From contig NZ_CP029556.1 of NCBI RefSeq assembly GCF_003293695.1, positions 134,001 to 198,000 of the forward strand: 64,000 nucleotides of DNA, written 5' to 3'. A model generated the notes under the pieces. That model saw only the letters and a program-made list of their open reading frames with translations. It was not told the origin of the DNA and did not search any database. Shown here in pieces: positions 28,736 through 39,618 of the stretch (the first letter of the stretch is position 1; each line of letters begins with the position of its first letter). The translations under genes were made by a program, and so were the position numbers. The stretch comes from Lysobacter oculi (lineage in GTDB: Bacteria > Pseudomonadota > Gammaproteobacteria > Xanthomonadales > Xanthomonadaceae).

Positions 28736-29817
28736 AACGCGAAGCACGCGTGGTGTTGCTCGGCACCGGCACGGTCGGGGCGGCCTTCGTCGCCCGCCAT
28801 GCGCGGCTGCGTGCGGCGGGAGTGGCGGTGCCGGGCATCCGCGCCATCGCCAACAGCCGGGGCTGGTGCGAGTGCAGCCAAGCCTCGCCGGAAGCGGTGT
28901 CGAAGGTGCTGCACGGCTCCCCCGCCGCGCGCGATGCGGCGTGGTTGGCCAAGGCGCATTTCGATGCCGGCGACATCGTGGTCGATGCCAGCGCCAGCGA
29001 TCTGCTGGCCGCGCGTCATGCCGAATGGCTGGCGCAGGGCGTGCACGTGGTCACCGCCTGCAAGCTGGGGCAGGGCACTTCGCTCGCGCGTTGGCAGGCG
29101 ATCCGCGCGGCGGCTGGCGCGGGTGCCGCCGGCTATGGCGACAGCGCGACCGTCGGCGCCGGCCTGCCGCTGCTGCGCTCGCTGCGCGAACTGCGTGCCG
29201 GTGGCGACCGCATCCACGCGATCGCCGGCGTGCTGTCGGGCTCGATGGACTGGCTGTTCAACCATTACGACGGCAAGCGGCCGTTCTCCGGCTTCGTGCG
29301 CGAGGCGCGGGATGCCGGCTACACCGAGCCCGATCCGCGCGACGACCTGTCCGGCGAGGACGTGCGCCGCAAGCTGCTGATCCTGGCGCGCGCGTCCGGC
29401 ATCGAACTGGATGCGGAGGCCGTGCAGGTCGATTCGCTGGTGCCCGAGGCGCTGGTCCATCTGCCCGCGCGCCAGCTGCATGCCGCCTTGCCCGCGCTCG
29501 ACGAGCCCCTGCGCCAGCGCTACGCCGAGGCCTACCGCAACAACGAGGTGCTGAAGTTCATCGCCCGCTGCGAAGGGGGCGTGGCCCGGGTCGGGCTGGA
29601 AGCGCTGCCGGCCGATCATCCGCTCGCCGCCGGGGCCGGCACCGACAACCGCGTCGCGATCTGGACCGACCGCTATCGCGAACAGCCGCTGGTCATCCAG
29701 GGCCCGGGTGCGGGTGCGGAAGTGACGGCAGCGGCCTTGCTCGATGACGTGCTGCGCTTCGCCGCGTTGCCGCGTCCGGCGGCGCTGGCCAGCGTGCCGA
29801 GGCAGGCGGCGGCCTGA
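28732..29817 (+). CDS. hom: Homoserine dehydrogenase without ACT domain
   Basis: A 361-residue enzyme that reduces aspartate semialdehyde to homoserine, the substrate of metX. The NAD(P)-binding VVLLGTGTVGAAF opens the protein; GVLSGSMDWLFN and the catalytic YTEPDPRDDLSGEDVRRK segment follow. There is no fused aspartokinase and no C-terminal ACT domain, so feedback inhibition by threonine through ACT is not expected. Its position under the SAM riboswitch suggests a methionine-dedicated isoenzyme (inference). ATGA overlap with metB. Confidence 0.93.
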   Translation: MKREARVVLLGTGTVGAAFVARHARLRAAGVAVPGIRAIANSRGWCECSQASPEAVSKVLHGSPAARDAAWLAKAHFDAGDIVVDASASDLLAARHAEWLAQGVHVVTACKLGQGTSLARWQAIRAAAGAGAAGYGDSATVGAGLPLLRSLRELRAGGDRIHAIAGVLSGSMDWLFNHYDGKRPFSGFVREARDAGYTEPDPRDDLSGEDVRRKLLILARASGIELDAEAVQVDSLVPEALVHLPARQLHAALPALDEPLRQRYAEAYRNNEVLKFIARCEGGVARVGLEALPADHPLAAGAGTDNRVAIWTDRYREQPLVIQGPGAGAEVTAAALLDDVLRFAALPRPAALASVPRQAAA

Positions 29818-29857
29818 GCCCGCCTGCGAGGCGTGATGGCGTGCCAGCCGCCCGCGC

Positions 29858-29863
29858 TATCAT
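29858..29863 (+). promoter_or_regulatory. -10-like element of APH-like gene, leaderless geometry
   Basis: TATCAT ends 6 bases before the ATG at 29870; no clear -35. Confidence 0.5.
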
Positions 29864-29869
29864 CGCCCC

Positions 29870-30679
29870 ATGTTCGATGAGGTATTGAAGCGCTGGCATC
29901 TGGATGCCGATGGCGCCGTCTTCCACACGCCCGGCAGCGACCTGTTGCCGGTGCGCACCGCCGATGGCCGGCCCGCGATGCTCAAGCGTGCCCGAGCACC
30001 GGAGGAACGCGCCGGACTGGCGTTGATGGTCTGGTGGGCGGGCGATGGCGCCGCGCCGGTGCTCGCCCATGACGATGATGTGTCGCTGATGATGCGGGCC
30101 ACCGGCCCCTGCGATCTGCTGGCGATGAGCATCGACACCGCGACCGGCGACGATGCCGCCACCGACGCGCTCTGCGATGTGCTGGCCCGCCTGCATGCAC
30201 CGCGTGCCGCGCCCGCGCCGCCGCTGGCGCCGCTGGCTGATTGGTTCCGCGGCCTGCATCGCGAAGCCGCGCAGCGGGGCGGCATCTATGAAGAATGTGC
30301 GCGGCTGACCGATGCGTTGCTGGCCTCGCCGCAGGAGGTCATCCCGCTGCACGGCGACTGCCATCACCACAACGTGCTGGATTTCGGCGACGGCGGCTGG
30401 CGGGCCATCGACCCGAAGGACCGCATCGGCGAACGCGGCTTCGACCACGCGCAGATCCTCTGCAATCCGGACCTGCCGCATGCGGCCAATCCCGCGCGAT
30501 TCCGCCGGCAGCTGGCGCGGGTGTCGGCACGCGCCGGCTTCGACCCGATGCGCCTCGCGCGATGGACGGCGGCACGCGCCGCGCTGTCGGCGGCCTGGTT
30601 CCTGGAGGATGGCGAGGAAGACAACGCCGCCCGCGACATCGCCACCGCCCGCACCGCGCTCGACTGGCTGCGTGGCTGA
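29870..30679 (+). CDS. Aminoglycoside phosphotransferase-like kinase (APH(6)/StrB-related)
   Basis: A 269-residue kinase-like protein. The Brenner motif LHGDCHHHNVLDF and the metal-binding AIDPKDRIGERGFDHA match the streptomycin-6-kinase branch of the APH/choline-kinase superfamily. The N-terminal lobe is short. Genes like this are common on chromosomes of environmental bacteria and often act on unknown metabolites; resistance should not be assumed from sequence. It stands alone between hom and sdaA, with TATCAT 6 bases before the ATG. Confidence 0.82.
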   Translation: MFDEVLKRWHLDADGAVFHTPGSDLLPVRTADGRPAMLKRARAPEERAGLALMVWWAGDGAAPVLAHDDDVSLMMRATGPCDLLAMSIDTATGDDAATDALCDVLARLHAPRAAPAPPLAPLADWFRGLHREAAQRGGIYEECARLTDALLASPQEVIPLHGDCHHHNVLDFGDGGWRAIDPKDRIGERGFDHAQILCNPDLPHAANPARFRRQLARVSARAGFDPMRLARWTAARAALSAAWFLEDGEEDNAARDIATARTALDWLRG

Positions 30680-30709
30680 CACGTCCGCATCACGCGGAAC
30701 GAAGCGACA

Positions 30710-32092
<1,383 letters not shown>

Positions 32093-32124
32093 GCGCGGCT
32101 TCCGTGGGCGGATCGGTGGATCGC

Positions 32125-32131
32125 TATTCTA
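32125..32131. promoter_or_regulatory. Overlapping divergent -10 elements between sdaA and the glutaredoxin gene
   Basis: TATTCTA provides TATTCT on the plus strand (32125-32130) and TAGAAT on the minus strand (32131-32126). Each lies about 33-35 bases before its gene's ATG. This is a symmetric promoter core that could fire in both directions. Confidence 0.5.
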
Positions 32132-32164
32132 GGCGCCCGCCCGAACCGCGACGGACGCCGCCGC

Positions 32165-32389
32165 ATGGCCCTGATCCTCTACCAGCGCGACAACTGCCAT
32201 CTCTGCGACGCGGCGCTGAGCGTCCTGGCCGAAGCGCGCGCGCCGGAATTCGAGAGCGTCTTCATCGACGACCACCCCACGCTGGAAGCGGTCTACGGCA
32301 CGCGCGTGCCGGTACTGCGCGACGACGCGCGCGGCATCGAACTGGGCTGGCCGTTCGATGCCGCGGCCGTGCGCGATTTCGTCGGTTGA
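32165..32389 (+). CDS. Small glutaredoxin-family protein (DUF836 type)
   Basis: A 74-residue thioredoxin-fold protein. CHLC (C11, C14) follows the first beta strand LILYQRDN; VPVLRDD carries the cis-proline expected after the third strand. Proteins of this size and motif belong to the glutaredoxin-like DUF836 group, thought to be thiol oxidoreductases. Its stop is one base away from the end of the convergent cytochrome gene. Confidence 0.88.
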   Translation: MALILYQRDNCHLCDAALSVLAEARAPEFESVFIDDHPTLEAVYGTRVPVLRDDARGIELGWPFDAAAVRDFVG

Positions 32390-32390
32390 A

Positions 32391-32960
32391 TCAGGCGTCG
32401 CGCCGCGGTTCGCGCAGCCAGCCCCTGGGCAGCATGCGGGCCAGCGTGGCGTCGCGCTGGAAGACGTGGTGGTAGAGCGCCGCACCGGCATGGCCCACCG
32501 CCACCAGCACCAGCAGCCAGAACAGCTGCTCGTGGCGTTCCTCGAACATCTCGTGCAGGTCGTGGTTCTCGCCGACGATCCGCGGCAGGTCGAACAGGCC
32601 GAACCAGCTGGCATCGCGCCCACCGTAGGCGGTCAGCAGCCAGCCGGTGATCGGCACCGCGAACAGCAGCGCGTACAGCAGCAAGTGGCCGAACTTGGCC
32701 AGCGTGTGTTGAATCGGGGTGACGCCGGGCGCGGGCGCGGGTCGGCCGCCGAACAGGTTCCACAGCAGCCGCGCGATGGCGAGCAGCAGGATGGTGATGC
32801 CGATCGACTTGTGCAGCCCGACCAGCGTGCCGCGCATCTCGCGGCCGAAGTCGCCCATGGTCAGGCCGAGGATGCCCTGGCCGACCAGCAGCAGCACGAT
32901 CAGCCAGTGGAAGGTCTTGCTCAGGCCGCCCCAGGTGGAGGCAGTGTTGCGCAGGTTCAT
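32391..32960 (-). CDS. Cytochrome b561-type membrane protein
   Basis: A 189-residue inner-membrane protein with four predicted helices and histidines placed for two haems: SKTFHWLIVLLL in helix 1, GLHKSIGITIL in helix 2, HLLLYALLFAVPITGWL in helix 3 and VAVGHAGAALYHHVF in helix 4. These are features of bacterial CybB-like b561, which oxidises ubiquinol and can reduce superoxide in E. coli. The start MNLRNTAS at 32960 is chosen; the longer frame upstream is shadow. It diverges from the sensor kinase gene. Confidence 0.9.
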   Translation of the reverse strand: MNLRNTASTWGGLSKTFHWLIVLLLVGQGILGLTMGDFGREMRGTLVGLHKSIGITILLLAIARLLWNLFGGRPAPAPGVTPIQHTLAKFGHLLLYALLFAVPITGWLLTAYGGRDASWFGLFDLPRIVGENHDLHEMFEERHEQLFWLLVLVAVGHAGAALYHHVFQRDATLARMLPRGWLREPRRDA

Positions 32961-33059
32961 GGCGGATCTCGATGGGTGATGGGGATGCTTATGCCCCAGC
33001 ATCGCGGGCTTGCGCAAGTAGGCTGGCCACGCCAGCATCGGCGGCGGAGGGCTGTCCCG

Positions 33060-36000
33060 ATGATGCGAAGGATCGCAACCTGCCTGCTCGCGCTGGCAGG
33101 CGCCTGCACGATGGCCGCGCCGCAAGCGCAGGTGCCGGAGAACCCGCGCTTCCGCCTGCTGGGTTCGCGCCATGGCCTGCCGACCACGGTGGTCAACGCG
33201 CTGGAGCGCGACCGGCTCGGCTTCGTCTGGGTCGCCACCAGCGACGGGCTCGCCCGCTACGACGGCCACGGCTTCCGCGTCTGGCGGCATGACGCGGCCG
33301 ATCCGCGTTCGATCTCCGGCAACACCGTGCAGGCGATCCACGTCGACGCGCGGGATCGCGTGTGGACCTCCAGCGAATTCGGCGGCATCGACATGCTCGA
33401 CGCCGCGCGCGCAGGGTTCCGCCACTGGCGCAGCGCCGATTACCCGCAACTCCGCACTGACGACATCTTCGCCTTCGCCAGCCAGGGCGACCGGCTGTGG
33501 ATCGGCACCGGGGGCGGCGGGATGTACGGGATGGATCTCGCGGGCAAGCCTTCGGATTGGGTGCCTACGCCCGTGCCGGGGGTTTTACCGTCGGACGTCG
33601 TCATGGACATCGCCATCGAAAAGGACGGCCGCGTATGTGTCGCCACCACGGGGGGGCTGGCGGTGCTGGAGTCGGGCCGGCTGCGCGGCGAACCGCTCCC
33701 GGGCGCCGTGCCGATGCCCATGGTCTACGAACTGTGGGTGGACGGCGCAAGCCTGTGGGCGGGGACATCGGCGGGCATTTTCCGGCGCGAGGCCGCGGGG
33801 CGCTGGCGGCGCCTCCCCTATGCCGACATGTTCGAACGGCCGAATGCAGCGACAAGCTTCGCGCGGGATCTCGACGGGTCGATGTGGATCGGCAGCCAGC
33901 GCGGCCTGTGGCGCGTCACCGGCGACAGCGCCAGGCCATACCCGGTCAAGTCCGAGTCGGCGTGGCCGCGCGAGGGCATCGACGCGATGATGGGCGAGCC
34001 CGAAGGCGGCCTGTGGGTGGCCGCGTCCGGCGTTGGCGTGGGCCATCTGCCGTCCGACTGGCGGTCGCTGGCCGTCATCCGGCGCGACGGCGAATCCCAA
34101 GGGGCGCACCATTACGGCGTGGTGGCCAGCGCGCGCGCCGGCGGCATCTGGCTGGGTGGCGCGCAGGGCCACATCGAACGCGTGGATGCGCAGGGCGTGG
34201 CCGAAGTGGTCGACGCGGACGTGCGTCGCCGGCTGCCGGAACGCATGCCGTTCTTCATGACCGAAGATGCCCACGGCCAGCTGTGGCTGGGCTATGGACG
34301 CGACGGGCTCTGGCGGCTGGGCCGCGACGGCCGGCTCGACAGCTGGCGGCGCGTCACGGACAGGCACGCTCCGCCGGCGGAGAGTTACGACCACATCGCC
34401 CCGACCCGTGACGGAAAGGTGTGGCTTGCGCTTTCCGGCAAGGGGCTGGAGCTGCGTGACGCGGTCACCGGCCGACTGCTGCGCCAGTTCCCGCTGGCGG
34501 GTGATGACGTGGGCGATGGCGAGATCCTCGACATGCGCATGGGGCCGGATGAGCGGCTGTGGGTGGCCGGCAGCTTCGGGCTGGGGTGGCTTGACGAGAC
34601 GTCCGGCCGCCTGGTCATGCCATCGGGCTTGCGCGGCCGCCGGGTGCATGTCTTCGATTTCATCGATGGCGATGCGCTCTGGCTGCATGCGGCGGACGGA
34701 TTGTCCCGCCATGTCCGCGGCAAGGACGAGTGGCGCAGAACCGACGGCCTGCCGGCGGGACGGGAACTGCCTTCCCTGAAACCGGGCAGCCTGCGCGTGG
34801 ATGCGCGCGGGCGCGTCTGGCTCAGCAGCCAGCGCGGCCTGCTTCGATGGGATCCGCGGACCGCCCACATGGCGCGGTTCGGCGTCGATCAGGGCTTCGA
34901 CAGCCAGGAGTTCGTGGATGGCGGCATGACCGTGGATGACCGGGGCATGCTGGCCGCCGTGGCGTACGACGGCAGCGTGGTGCTTGTCGACACCCGCTTC
35001 CCCGATCCGCCCGCGCGCGTCCCCACGCTCCGCATCGATCGCGTCGATGTCCGCCGCAACGGCGAGTGGGCCGCGCAGCCGCTGGCCGGCGCGCTGGAGT
35101 TCGGTCCCGATGAGCGCGAGTTCCGCCTCACCGGCAACCTGCTGGCCTTCGACGATCCCACCGGCACGCGCTACTGGAGCCGGCTGGAAGGCTTCGACAG
35201 CGGCTGGATGGACCAGGGCGCGCAGGGCGAACGCGTGTTCACCGGCCTCGCGCCTGGGCGCTACCGCTTGCGCATGCGCGCGATGGACGCCGCCGGCAAT
35301 GCCGCGCGCGAACAGCAGCTGGAATTCCGCGTGCAGCCGCCATGGTGGCGCACCTGGACAGCGCTGTGGATCTACAGCGTCGTCGTACTCGGGCTGCTGG
35401 CCTGGGCCGCGCTCGACTATCGCCGCCGTCTGGCCCGCGCCCACGCGCTGGCGCTGGCCGAGCAGAAACGCACGCTCGCCGAGCAGGCGTCGGAGGCCAA
35501 GACGCGCTTCCTCGCCACCCTCGGCCACGAGATCCGCACGCCGATGACCGGGGTATTGGGGATGGCGGAGCTCCTGCAGTCCACGCCGCTCGATGCCGGC
35601 CAGCGCGGTCAGGTCGATGCCATCCTGCGTGCCGGCGGCCACCTGCTGCGGCTGCTCAATGATGCGCTGGACCTGGCGCGCATCGAGGCCGAAAAACTGG
35701 TGCTGGCCGATGACGCCTTCGACCTGCACGCGCTCATCGAGGAAGCCGAGGCCCTGATGAAGCCGCTGGCCGCACGCAAGGGGCTGCGCTTCGTGCTTGC
35801 GTTGCCGGCCACGGTGCCGCGCGTGTTCATCGGCGACCGCACCCGCATCGGGCAGATCCTGTTCAACCTGCTCGGCAACGCGATCAAGTTCACCGAGTGC
35901 GGCGAAGTGGGCTTGGCGGTGGATGTGGAACCGCGGGGCGGCCTGCGCTTCGTCATCCACGACACCGGGCCCGGTCTCAGCGACGCGCAGCGGCAGCGCC

Positions 36001-36605
36001 TGTTCCGGCGCTTCGAGCAGGCCGAGGGCGCGCGGACCAGCGCCCGTTACGGCGGCAGCGGGCTGGGGCTGGCGATCAGCCAGGAACTGGCGGCGGCGAT
36101 GGGGGGCCGCATCGACATCGACAGCACGCCGGGCTGTGGCGCGCGTTTCAGCGTGATGTTGCCGCTGCCCGTGGCGCTGGTCGCGGCTGCCGCCTCAAAC
36201 GCGATATCGCCCGATGTGCCGGACTCGATGCAGCTGCTGCTGGTGGAAGACGACGAGACCGTCGCCGAAGTCGTCACCAGCCTGCTGCGCGGGTTGGGCC
36301 ATGCGGTGCGCCACGTTCCGCACGGGCTGGCGGCGCTGGCCGAAGCGGCTTCGTCGCGCTTCGATGCGGCGCTGCTGGATCTCGACCTGCCGGGCATCGA
36401 CGGCTTCGTGCTGGCCCGCCAACTGCGGATCAACGGCTTTGCCGGCCCGCTGCTCGCGGTCACCGCGCGCGCCGATACGGAAGCCGAGTCGCGCGCCCGC
36501 GAGGTCGGTTTCGATGCCTTCGTGCGCAAGCCGGTCAGCGCGGTGATCCTGTCCGAAGGCCTGCGCGAGGCGGCGCAGGCCCGGGCCCGCGCGAAGGCGG
36601 GCTAG
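33060..36605 (+). CDS. Hybrid histidine kinase with two-component regulator propeller
   Basis: An 1181-residue one-piece signalling protein. Signal peptide at about 1-23; repeated beta-propeller blades (for example RLGFVWVATSDGLARYDG) fill the periplasmic region to about 670; a Y_Y_Y domain (about 680-760), one membrane helix (about 763-785), HisKA with H823 in GHEIRTPMTGVLGMAELL, HATPase (NLLGNAIKFTE, DTGPGLSD, GGSGLGLAIS) and a receiver with D1107 (LLDLDLPGIDG). In this class the propeller often senses sugars or polysaccharide fragments. No DNA-binding domain follows the receiver and no response regulator is adjacent, so a phosphorelay to a distant partner is likely. Start ATG 33060 or 33063. 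Confidence 0.92.
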   Translation: MMRRIATCLLALAGACTMAAPQAQVPENPRFRLLGSRHGLPTTVVNALERDRLGFVWVATSDGLARYDGHGFRVWRHDAADPRSISGNTVQAIHVDARDRVWTSSEFGGIDMLDAARAGFRHWRSADYPQLRTDDIFAFASQGDRLWIGTGGGGMYGMDLAGKPSDWVPTPVPGVLPSDVVMDIAIEKDGRVCVATTGGLAVLESGRLRGEPLPGAVPMPMVYELWVDGASLWAGTSAGIFRREAAGRWRRLPYADMFERPNAATSFARDLDGSMWIGSQRGLWRVTGDSARPYPVKSESAWPREGIDAMMGEPEGGLWVAASGVGVGHLPSDWRSLAVIRRDGESQGAHHYGVVASARAGGIWLGGAQGHIERVDAQGVAEVVDADVRRRLPERMPFFMTEDAHGQLWLGYGRDGLWRLGRDGRLDSWRRVTDRHAPPAESYDHIAPTRDGKVWLALSGKGLELRDAVTGRLLRQFPLAGDDVGDGEILDMRMGPDERLWVAGSFGLGWLDETSGRLVMPSGLRGRRVHVFDFIDGDALWLHAADGLSRHVRGKDEWRRTDGLPAGRELPSLKPGSLRVDARGRVWLSSQRGLLRWDPRTAHMARFGVDQGFDSQEFVDGGMTVDDRGMLAAVAYDGSVVLVDTRFPDPPARVPTLRIDRVDVRRNGEWAAQPLAGALEFGPDEREFRLTGNLLAFDDPTGTRYWSRLEGFDSGWMDQGAQGERVFTGLAPGRYRLRMRAMDAAGNAAREQQLEFRVQPPWWRTWTALWIYSVVVLGLLAWAALDYRRRLARAHALALAEQKRTLAEQASEAKTRFLATLGHEIRTPMTGVLGMAELLQSTPLDAGQRGQVDAILRAGGHLLRLLNDALDLARIEAEKLVLADDAFDLHALIEEAEALMKPLAARKGLRFVLALPATVPRVFIGDRTRIGQILFNLLGNAIKFTECGEVGLAVDVEPRGGLRFVIHDTGPGLSDAQRQRLFRRFEQAEGARTSARYGGSGLGLAISQELAAAMGGRIDIDSTPGCGARFSVMLPLPVALVAAAASNAISPDVPDSMQLLLVEDDETVAEVVTSLLRGLGHAVRHVPHGLAALAEAASSRFDAALLDLDLPGIDGFVLARQLRINGFAGPLLAVTARADTEAESRAREVGFDAFVRKPVSAVILSEGLREAAQARARAKAG

Positions 36606-36614
36606 GCGCGCACA

Positions 36615-37682
36615 TCAGCGCCGGCTGTAGGCGTGGACTTCTTCCACCAGCACGGCGACGTGTTCCGGGTCCATGTCCGGCGACATGCCGTGGCCCAGGT
36701 TGAAGACGTGGCCGTCGCGCGAGCCGCCGTTGCCGTGCATGTAGCTGTCCAGCACTTCGCGGACCTGGGTGCGGATCGCGTCCGGGCTGGCGTAGAGCGT
36801 GGCCGGGTCCAGGTTGCCCTGCAGCGCCACCTTGCCCTTGCTGCGCCAGGCGGCGTCTTCCAGCGACACCGTCCAGTCCACGCCCAGCGCTTCGGCGCCA
36901 CAGGCGGCGAGCTGGTCGATGTAGGGGCCGTTGCCCTTGCCGAACAGGATCAGCGGCGTGCGTTCGGCGCCTTCGCCGCGCTTGAGCTCGCTGGCGATGC
37001 GCTGCAGGTACTTGAGCGAGAACTCGCGGTACAGCGCCGGCGACAGCACGCCGCCCCAGGTGTCGAACACCTGCAGGGCCTGCGCGCCGGCCGCGCGCTG
37101 CGCGCCGAGGTAGGCGATGACCGCATCGGTCACCACCGACAGCAGCTGGTGCAGCAACGCCGGTTCGCTGTAGGCCATCGCCTTGATGCGGCCGAAGTCC
37201 TTGCTGCCGCCGCCTTCGATCATGTAGCAGGCCAGCGTCCACGGGCTGCCGGAAAAGCCGATCAGCGGCACCGCGTCGTCCAGCTCGCGGCGGATGGTGC
37301 GCACCGCATCCATCACGTAGCGCAGCTCGGTTTCCATGTCCGGCACCGCGAGCTTGGCGACGGCGGCGGCATCGCGCACCGGGCGTTCGAACTTGGGGCC
37401 TTCGCCTTCGACGAAATACAGCCCCAGGCCCATCGCGTCCGGCACGGTGAGGATGTCGGAGAACAGGATCGCGGCGTCCAGCGGGAAGCGGCGCAACGGC
37501 TGCAGCGTCACTTCGCAGGCGATCTCCGGGTTCTTGGCCATGGCCAGGAAGCTGCCCGCCTCTTTGCGGGTGGCGCGGTATTCCGGCAGGTAGCGCCCGG
37601 CCTGGCGCATCAGCCAGACCGGCGTGCAGTCCACGGGTTCGCGGCGCAGCGCGCGCAGGAAGCGGTCGTTCTTGGGAGTCAT
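36615..37682 (-). CDS. hemE: Uroporphyrinogen decarboxylase
   Basis: A 355-residue cytosolic enzyme of haem synthesis that removes four carboxyl groups from uroporphyrinogen III. The signature [11 protein letters not shown] near the N-terminus and [16 protein letters not shown] are present and the length is normal. It is the last gene of the minus-strand set aroK-aroB-WGR-hemE, 10 bases after the WGR gene. Its end is 9 bases from the convergent sensor kinase gene. Confidence 0.97.
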   Translation of the reverse strand: MTPKNDRFLRALRREPVDCTPVWLMRQAGRYLPEYRATRKEAGSFLAMAKNPEIACEVTLQPLRRFPLDAAILFSDILTVPDAMGLGLYFVEGEGPKFERPVRDAAAVAKLAVPDMETELRYVMDAVRTIRRELDDAVPLIGFSGSPWTLACYMIEGGGSKDFGRIKAMAYSEPALLHQLLSVVTDAVIAYLGAQRAAGAQALQVFDTWGGVLSPALYREFSLKYLQRIASELKRGEGAERTPLILFGKGNGPYIDQLAACGAEALGVDWTVSLEDAAWRSKGKVALQGNLDPATLYASPDAIRTQVREVLDSYMHGNGGSRDGHVFNLGHGMSPDMDPEHVAVLVEEVHAYSRR

Positions 37683-37692
37683 GTCGTGTCCG

Positions 37693-37947
37693 TCAGCGTG
37701 GGGTGTCCGCGCCCTGCGCGAACATCAGTTGGAAGCCTTTCTTCAGTTGCGCGTCGCGCGCCTTTTCCAGCGCGGCGAGGGCGCTGGGCTGGTCGGCGTA
37801 CTGTTCGCGGCGAAGCGTGCTGCGGCTGCCGGTCTGCCCGGTTTCGCGCAGCAGTACCCAGCCGCCGAACAGGTCGGCCTGCAGGGTGAGTTGGACGAAG
37901 CGGGGCGCCTCGCGGCCATCGGGCCGTTGTTGCAGCAGCAGTCGCAT
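37693..37947 (-). CDS. Single-domain WGR protein
   Basis: An 84-residue protein that is little more than one WGR domain: [20 protein letters not shown], then [12 protein letters not shown], and a C-terminal helix with the KKGFQLM ending typical of the fold. WGR domains bind nucleic-acid ends or flank PARP and helicase domains; a stand-alone role is unknown. The ATG at 37947 is chosen over a TTG at 37953, because TACAAT ends 6 bases upstream. It lies between aroB and hemE on the same strand. Confidence 0.8.
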   Translation of the reverse strand: MRLLLQQRPDGREAPRFVQLTLQADLFGGWVLLRETGQTGSRSTLRREQYADQPSALAALEKARDAQLKKGFQLMFAQGADTPR

Positions 37948-37953
37948 CGGCAA

Positions 37954-37959
37954 ATTGTA
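37954..37959 (-). promoter_or_regulatory. -10-like element of WGR gene, leaderless geometry
   Basis: On the minus strand TACAAT ends 6 bases before the ATG at 37947. It would also drive hemE. Confidence 0.5.
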
Positions 37960-37992
37960 GCGTTTGGGCCGATGCCGACGGCCCGCGCGGGC

Positions 37993-39078
37993 TCAGCCCA
38001 GCACGGCGCGGATGTCCGCCGCGGCCACCCCGGCGACGATCCGCGCCCGCCCGATGCCGTCCCACAGCACCAGCCGCAGGCCGCGGGCATCGGCCTTCTT
38101 GTCCAGCTGCATGCGCGCGAGCAGGGCGTCGGCGTCGAGCCCGGCGGGTAGGGCGACCGGCAGGCCGAAGCGTTCGAGCAATCTGGAAAGCCGCATCGCA
38201 TCCACCTCGGCGGCCAGTCCGAGCCGCGCCGACAACCGCGCCGCCAGCACCATCCCCACCGCGACCGCCTCGCCATGCACCAGCCCGCCGAAACCCTGTT
38301 CGGCTTCGATGGCGTGGCCGAAGGTGTGGCCGAAGTTCAGCAGCGCGCGTTCGCCATGCTCGAAGGGATCGCGTTCAACCACCGCCGCCTTGTGCCGGCA
38401 GCTGGCGGCGATGGCGTAGGCGATGGCGGCATCGTCGAGCGCCAGCAGCGCGTCGGCATTCGCCTCCAGCCAGTCGAGGAAGGCGGCGTCGAAGATCGCG
38501 CCGTACTTCACCACTTCGGCCAGCCCCGCCCGCAGTTCGCGCGGCGGCAGGGTGGCGAGCGTGGCGGTGTCGATCAGCACCGCGCGCGGCGGGTGGAAGG
38601 CGCCGACCAGGTTCTTGCCGGCCGGAATGTCCACCGCGGTCTTGCCGCCGACCGAGGAATCGACCATCGCCAGCAACGAAGTGGGCAGCTGCACGCAGTC
38701 GATGCCGCGCATCCAGCAGGCCGCGGCGAATCCGGCCAGGTCGCCGACCACGCCGCCGCCGAGCGCGTACACGCAGGCGTCGCGGGTGGCACCGTGCGTG
38801 GCCAGGGCGTCGATGACGCCGCTGAAGTTCGCCAGCGTCTTCGATGCTTCGCCGGCTTCGATGACGTGGGTGGCGATGCGGGCTCCGGGGCGGGCATCGC
38901 GCAGGGTGGCGGCCAGCGCTTCGGCGTAATGCGGGGCCACGTGGGCATCGCTCACGATCAACGCGTGGCGGCCGCGCCAGCGTCCGGTCAGGCGGGCGCC
39001 ATCGCCCAGCAGTCCCGCGCCGATGTCGATGCGGTAGGGCGCGCCGCCGTCGACATCGACCACCACCGTGGCAGTCAT
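37993..39078 (-). CDS. aroB: 3-dehydroquinate synthase
   Basis: A 361-residue enzyme of the shikimate pathway that cyclises DAHP to 3-dehydroquinate using NAD and a metal. Expected motifs are all present: [47 protein letters not shown] and [11 protein letters not shown]. The start codon overlaps the aroK stop by 4 bases (ATGA), the usual aroKB coupling. The gap to the downstream WGR gene is 45 bases. Confidence 0.97.
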   Translation of the reverse strand: MTATVVVDVDGGAPYRIDIGAGLLGDGARLTGRWRGRHALIVSDAHVAPHYAEALAATLRDARPGARIATHVIEAGEASKTLANFSGVIDALATHGATRDACVYALGGGVVGDLAGFAAACWMRGIDCVQLPTSLLAMVDSSVGGKTAVDIPAGKNLVGAFHPPRAVLIDTATLATLPPRELRAGLAEVVKYGAIFDAAFLDWLEANADALLALDDAAIAYAIAASCRHKAAVVERDPFEHGERALLNFGHTFGHAIEAEQGFGGLVHGEAVAVGMVLAARLSARLGLAAEVDAMRLSRLLERFGLPVALPAGLDADALLARMQLDKKADARGLRLVLWDGIGRARIVAGVAAADIRAVLG

Positions 39079-39611
39079 GCGGCTTCCCCGCGCCAGGCTT
39101 CGCGGATGCGCGGCAGCAGCACGCGGCAGGCCTGCTCCGGCGTGCAGCCGTCGGTGGACAGGCGCAGGTCGGCGACTTCGGCATAGAACGGCGCGCGTTC
39201 GGCGGCCATCGCGGTCAGCACGGCCTCGCGGTCGGGGCGTTGCAGCAACGGTCGGGTGCGGTCGCGCGAGAGCCGGCGCAGCTGCTCGTCCACGCCGACA
39301 TCCAGATGCACCACCCAGGCTTCGCGGGCGAGCAGGGCACGGTTGGCCGGTGCCAGCACCACGCCGCCGCCGGTGGCGATCAACTGGTCGTGGCCGGACA
39401 GCAGCTCGGCGAGCAGGGCGGATTCGCGCCGCCGGAAACCGGCCTCGCCCTCGCAGGCAAAGATGTCGGCCACGCTCGCGCCGGTGCGGGCTTCCAGCAC
39501 GCGGTCGGCATCGACGAATTCCAGCGCCAGCGCGTGGGCGAGGCGCTTGCCGATCGACGATTTGCCGGCGCCCATCGGCCCGACCAGCACCAGGTTGGCG
39601 GCGGTTTTCAT
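39075..39611 (-). CDS. aroK: Shikimate kinase
   Basis: A 178-residue P-loop kinase that phosphorylates shikimate. Walker A is [11 protein letters not shown]; the [11 protein letters not shown] shikimate-binding stretch, the FRRRES arginines and the TGGGVVL loop follow, then the RDRTRPLLQ lid. ATG 39611 is preferred over 39620 for length and because TACGAT ends 7 bases upstream. It is the first gene of the aro-hemE run and diverges from the dodecin gene. Confidence 0.96.
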   Translation of the reverse strand: MKTAANLVLVGPMGAGKSSIGKRLAHALALEFVDADRVLEARTGASVADIFACEGEAGFRRRESALLAELLSGHDQLIATGGGVVLAPANRALLAREAWVVHLDVGVDEQLRRLSRDRTRPLLQRPDREAVLTAMAAERAPFYAEVADLRLSTDGCTPEQACRVLLPRIREAWRGEAA

Positions 39612-39618
39612 GGCCCGC

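Noticed and set aside
29870..30679. Calling the APH-like gene an antibiotic-resistance gene
   Set aside because: The family motif is clear, but chromosomal members often act on other substrates and nothing in the context supports resistance.
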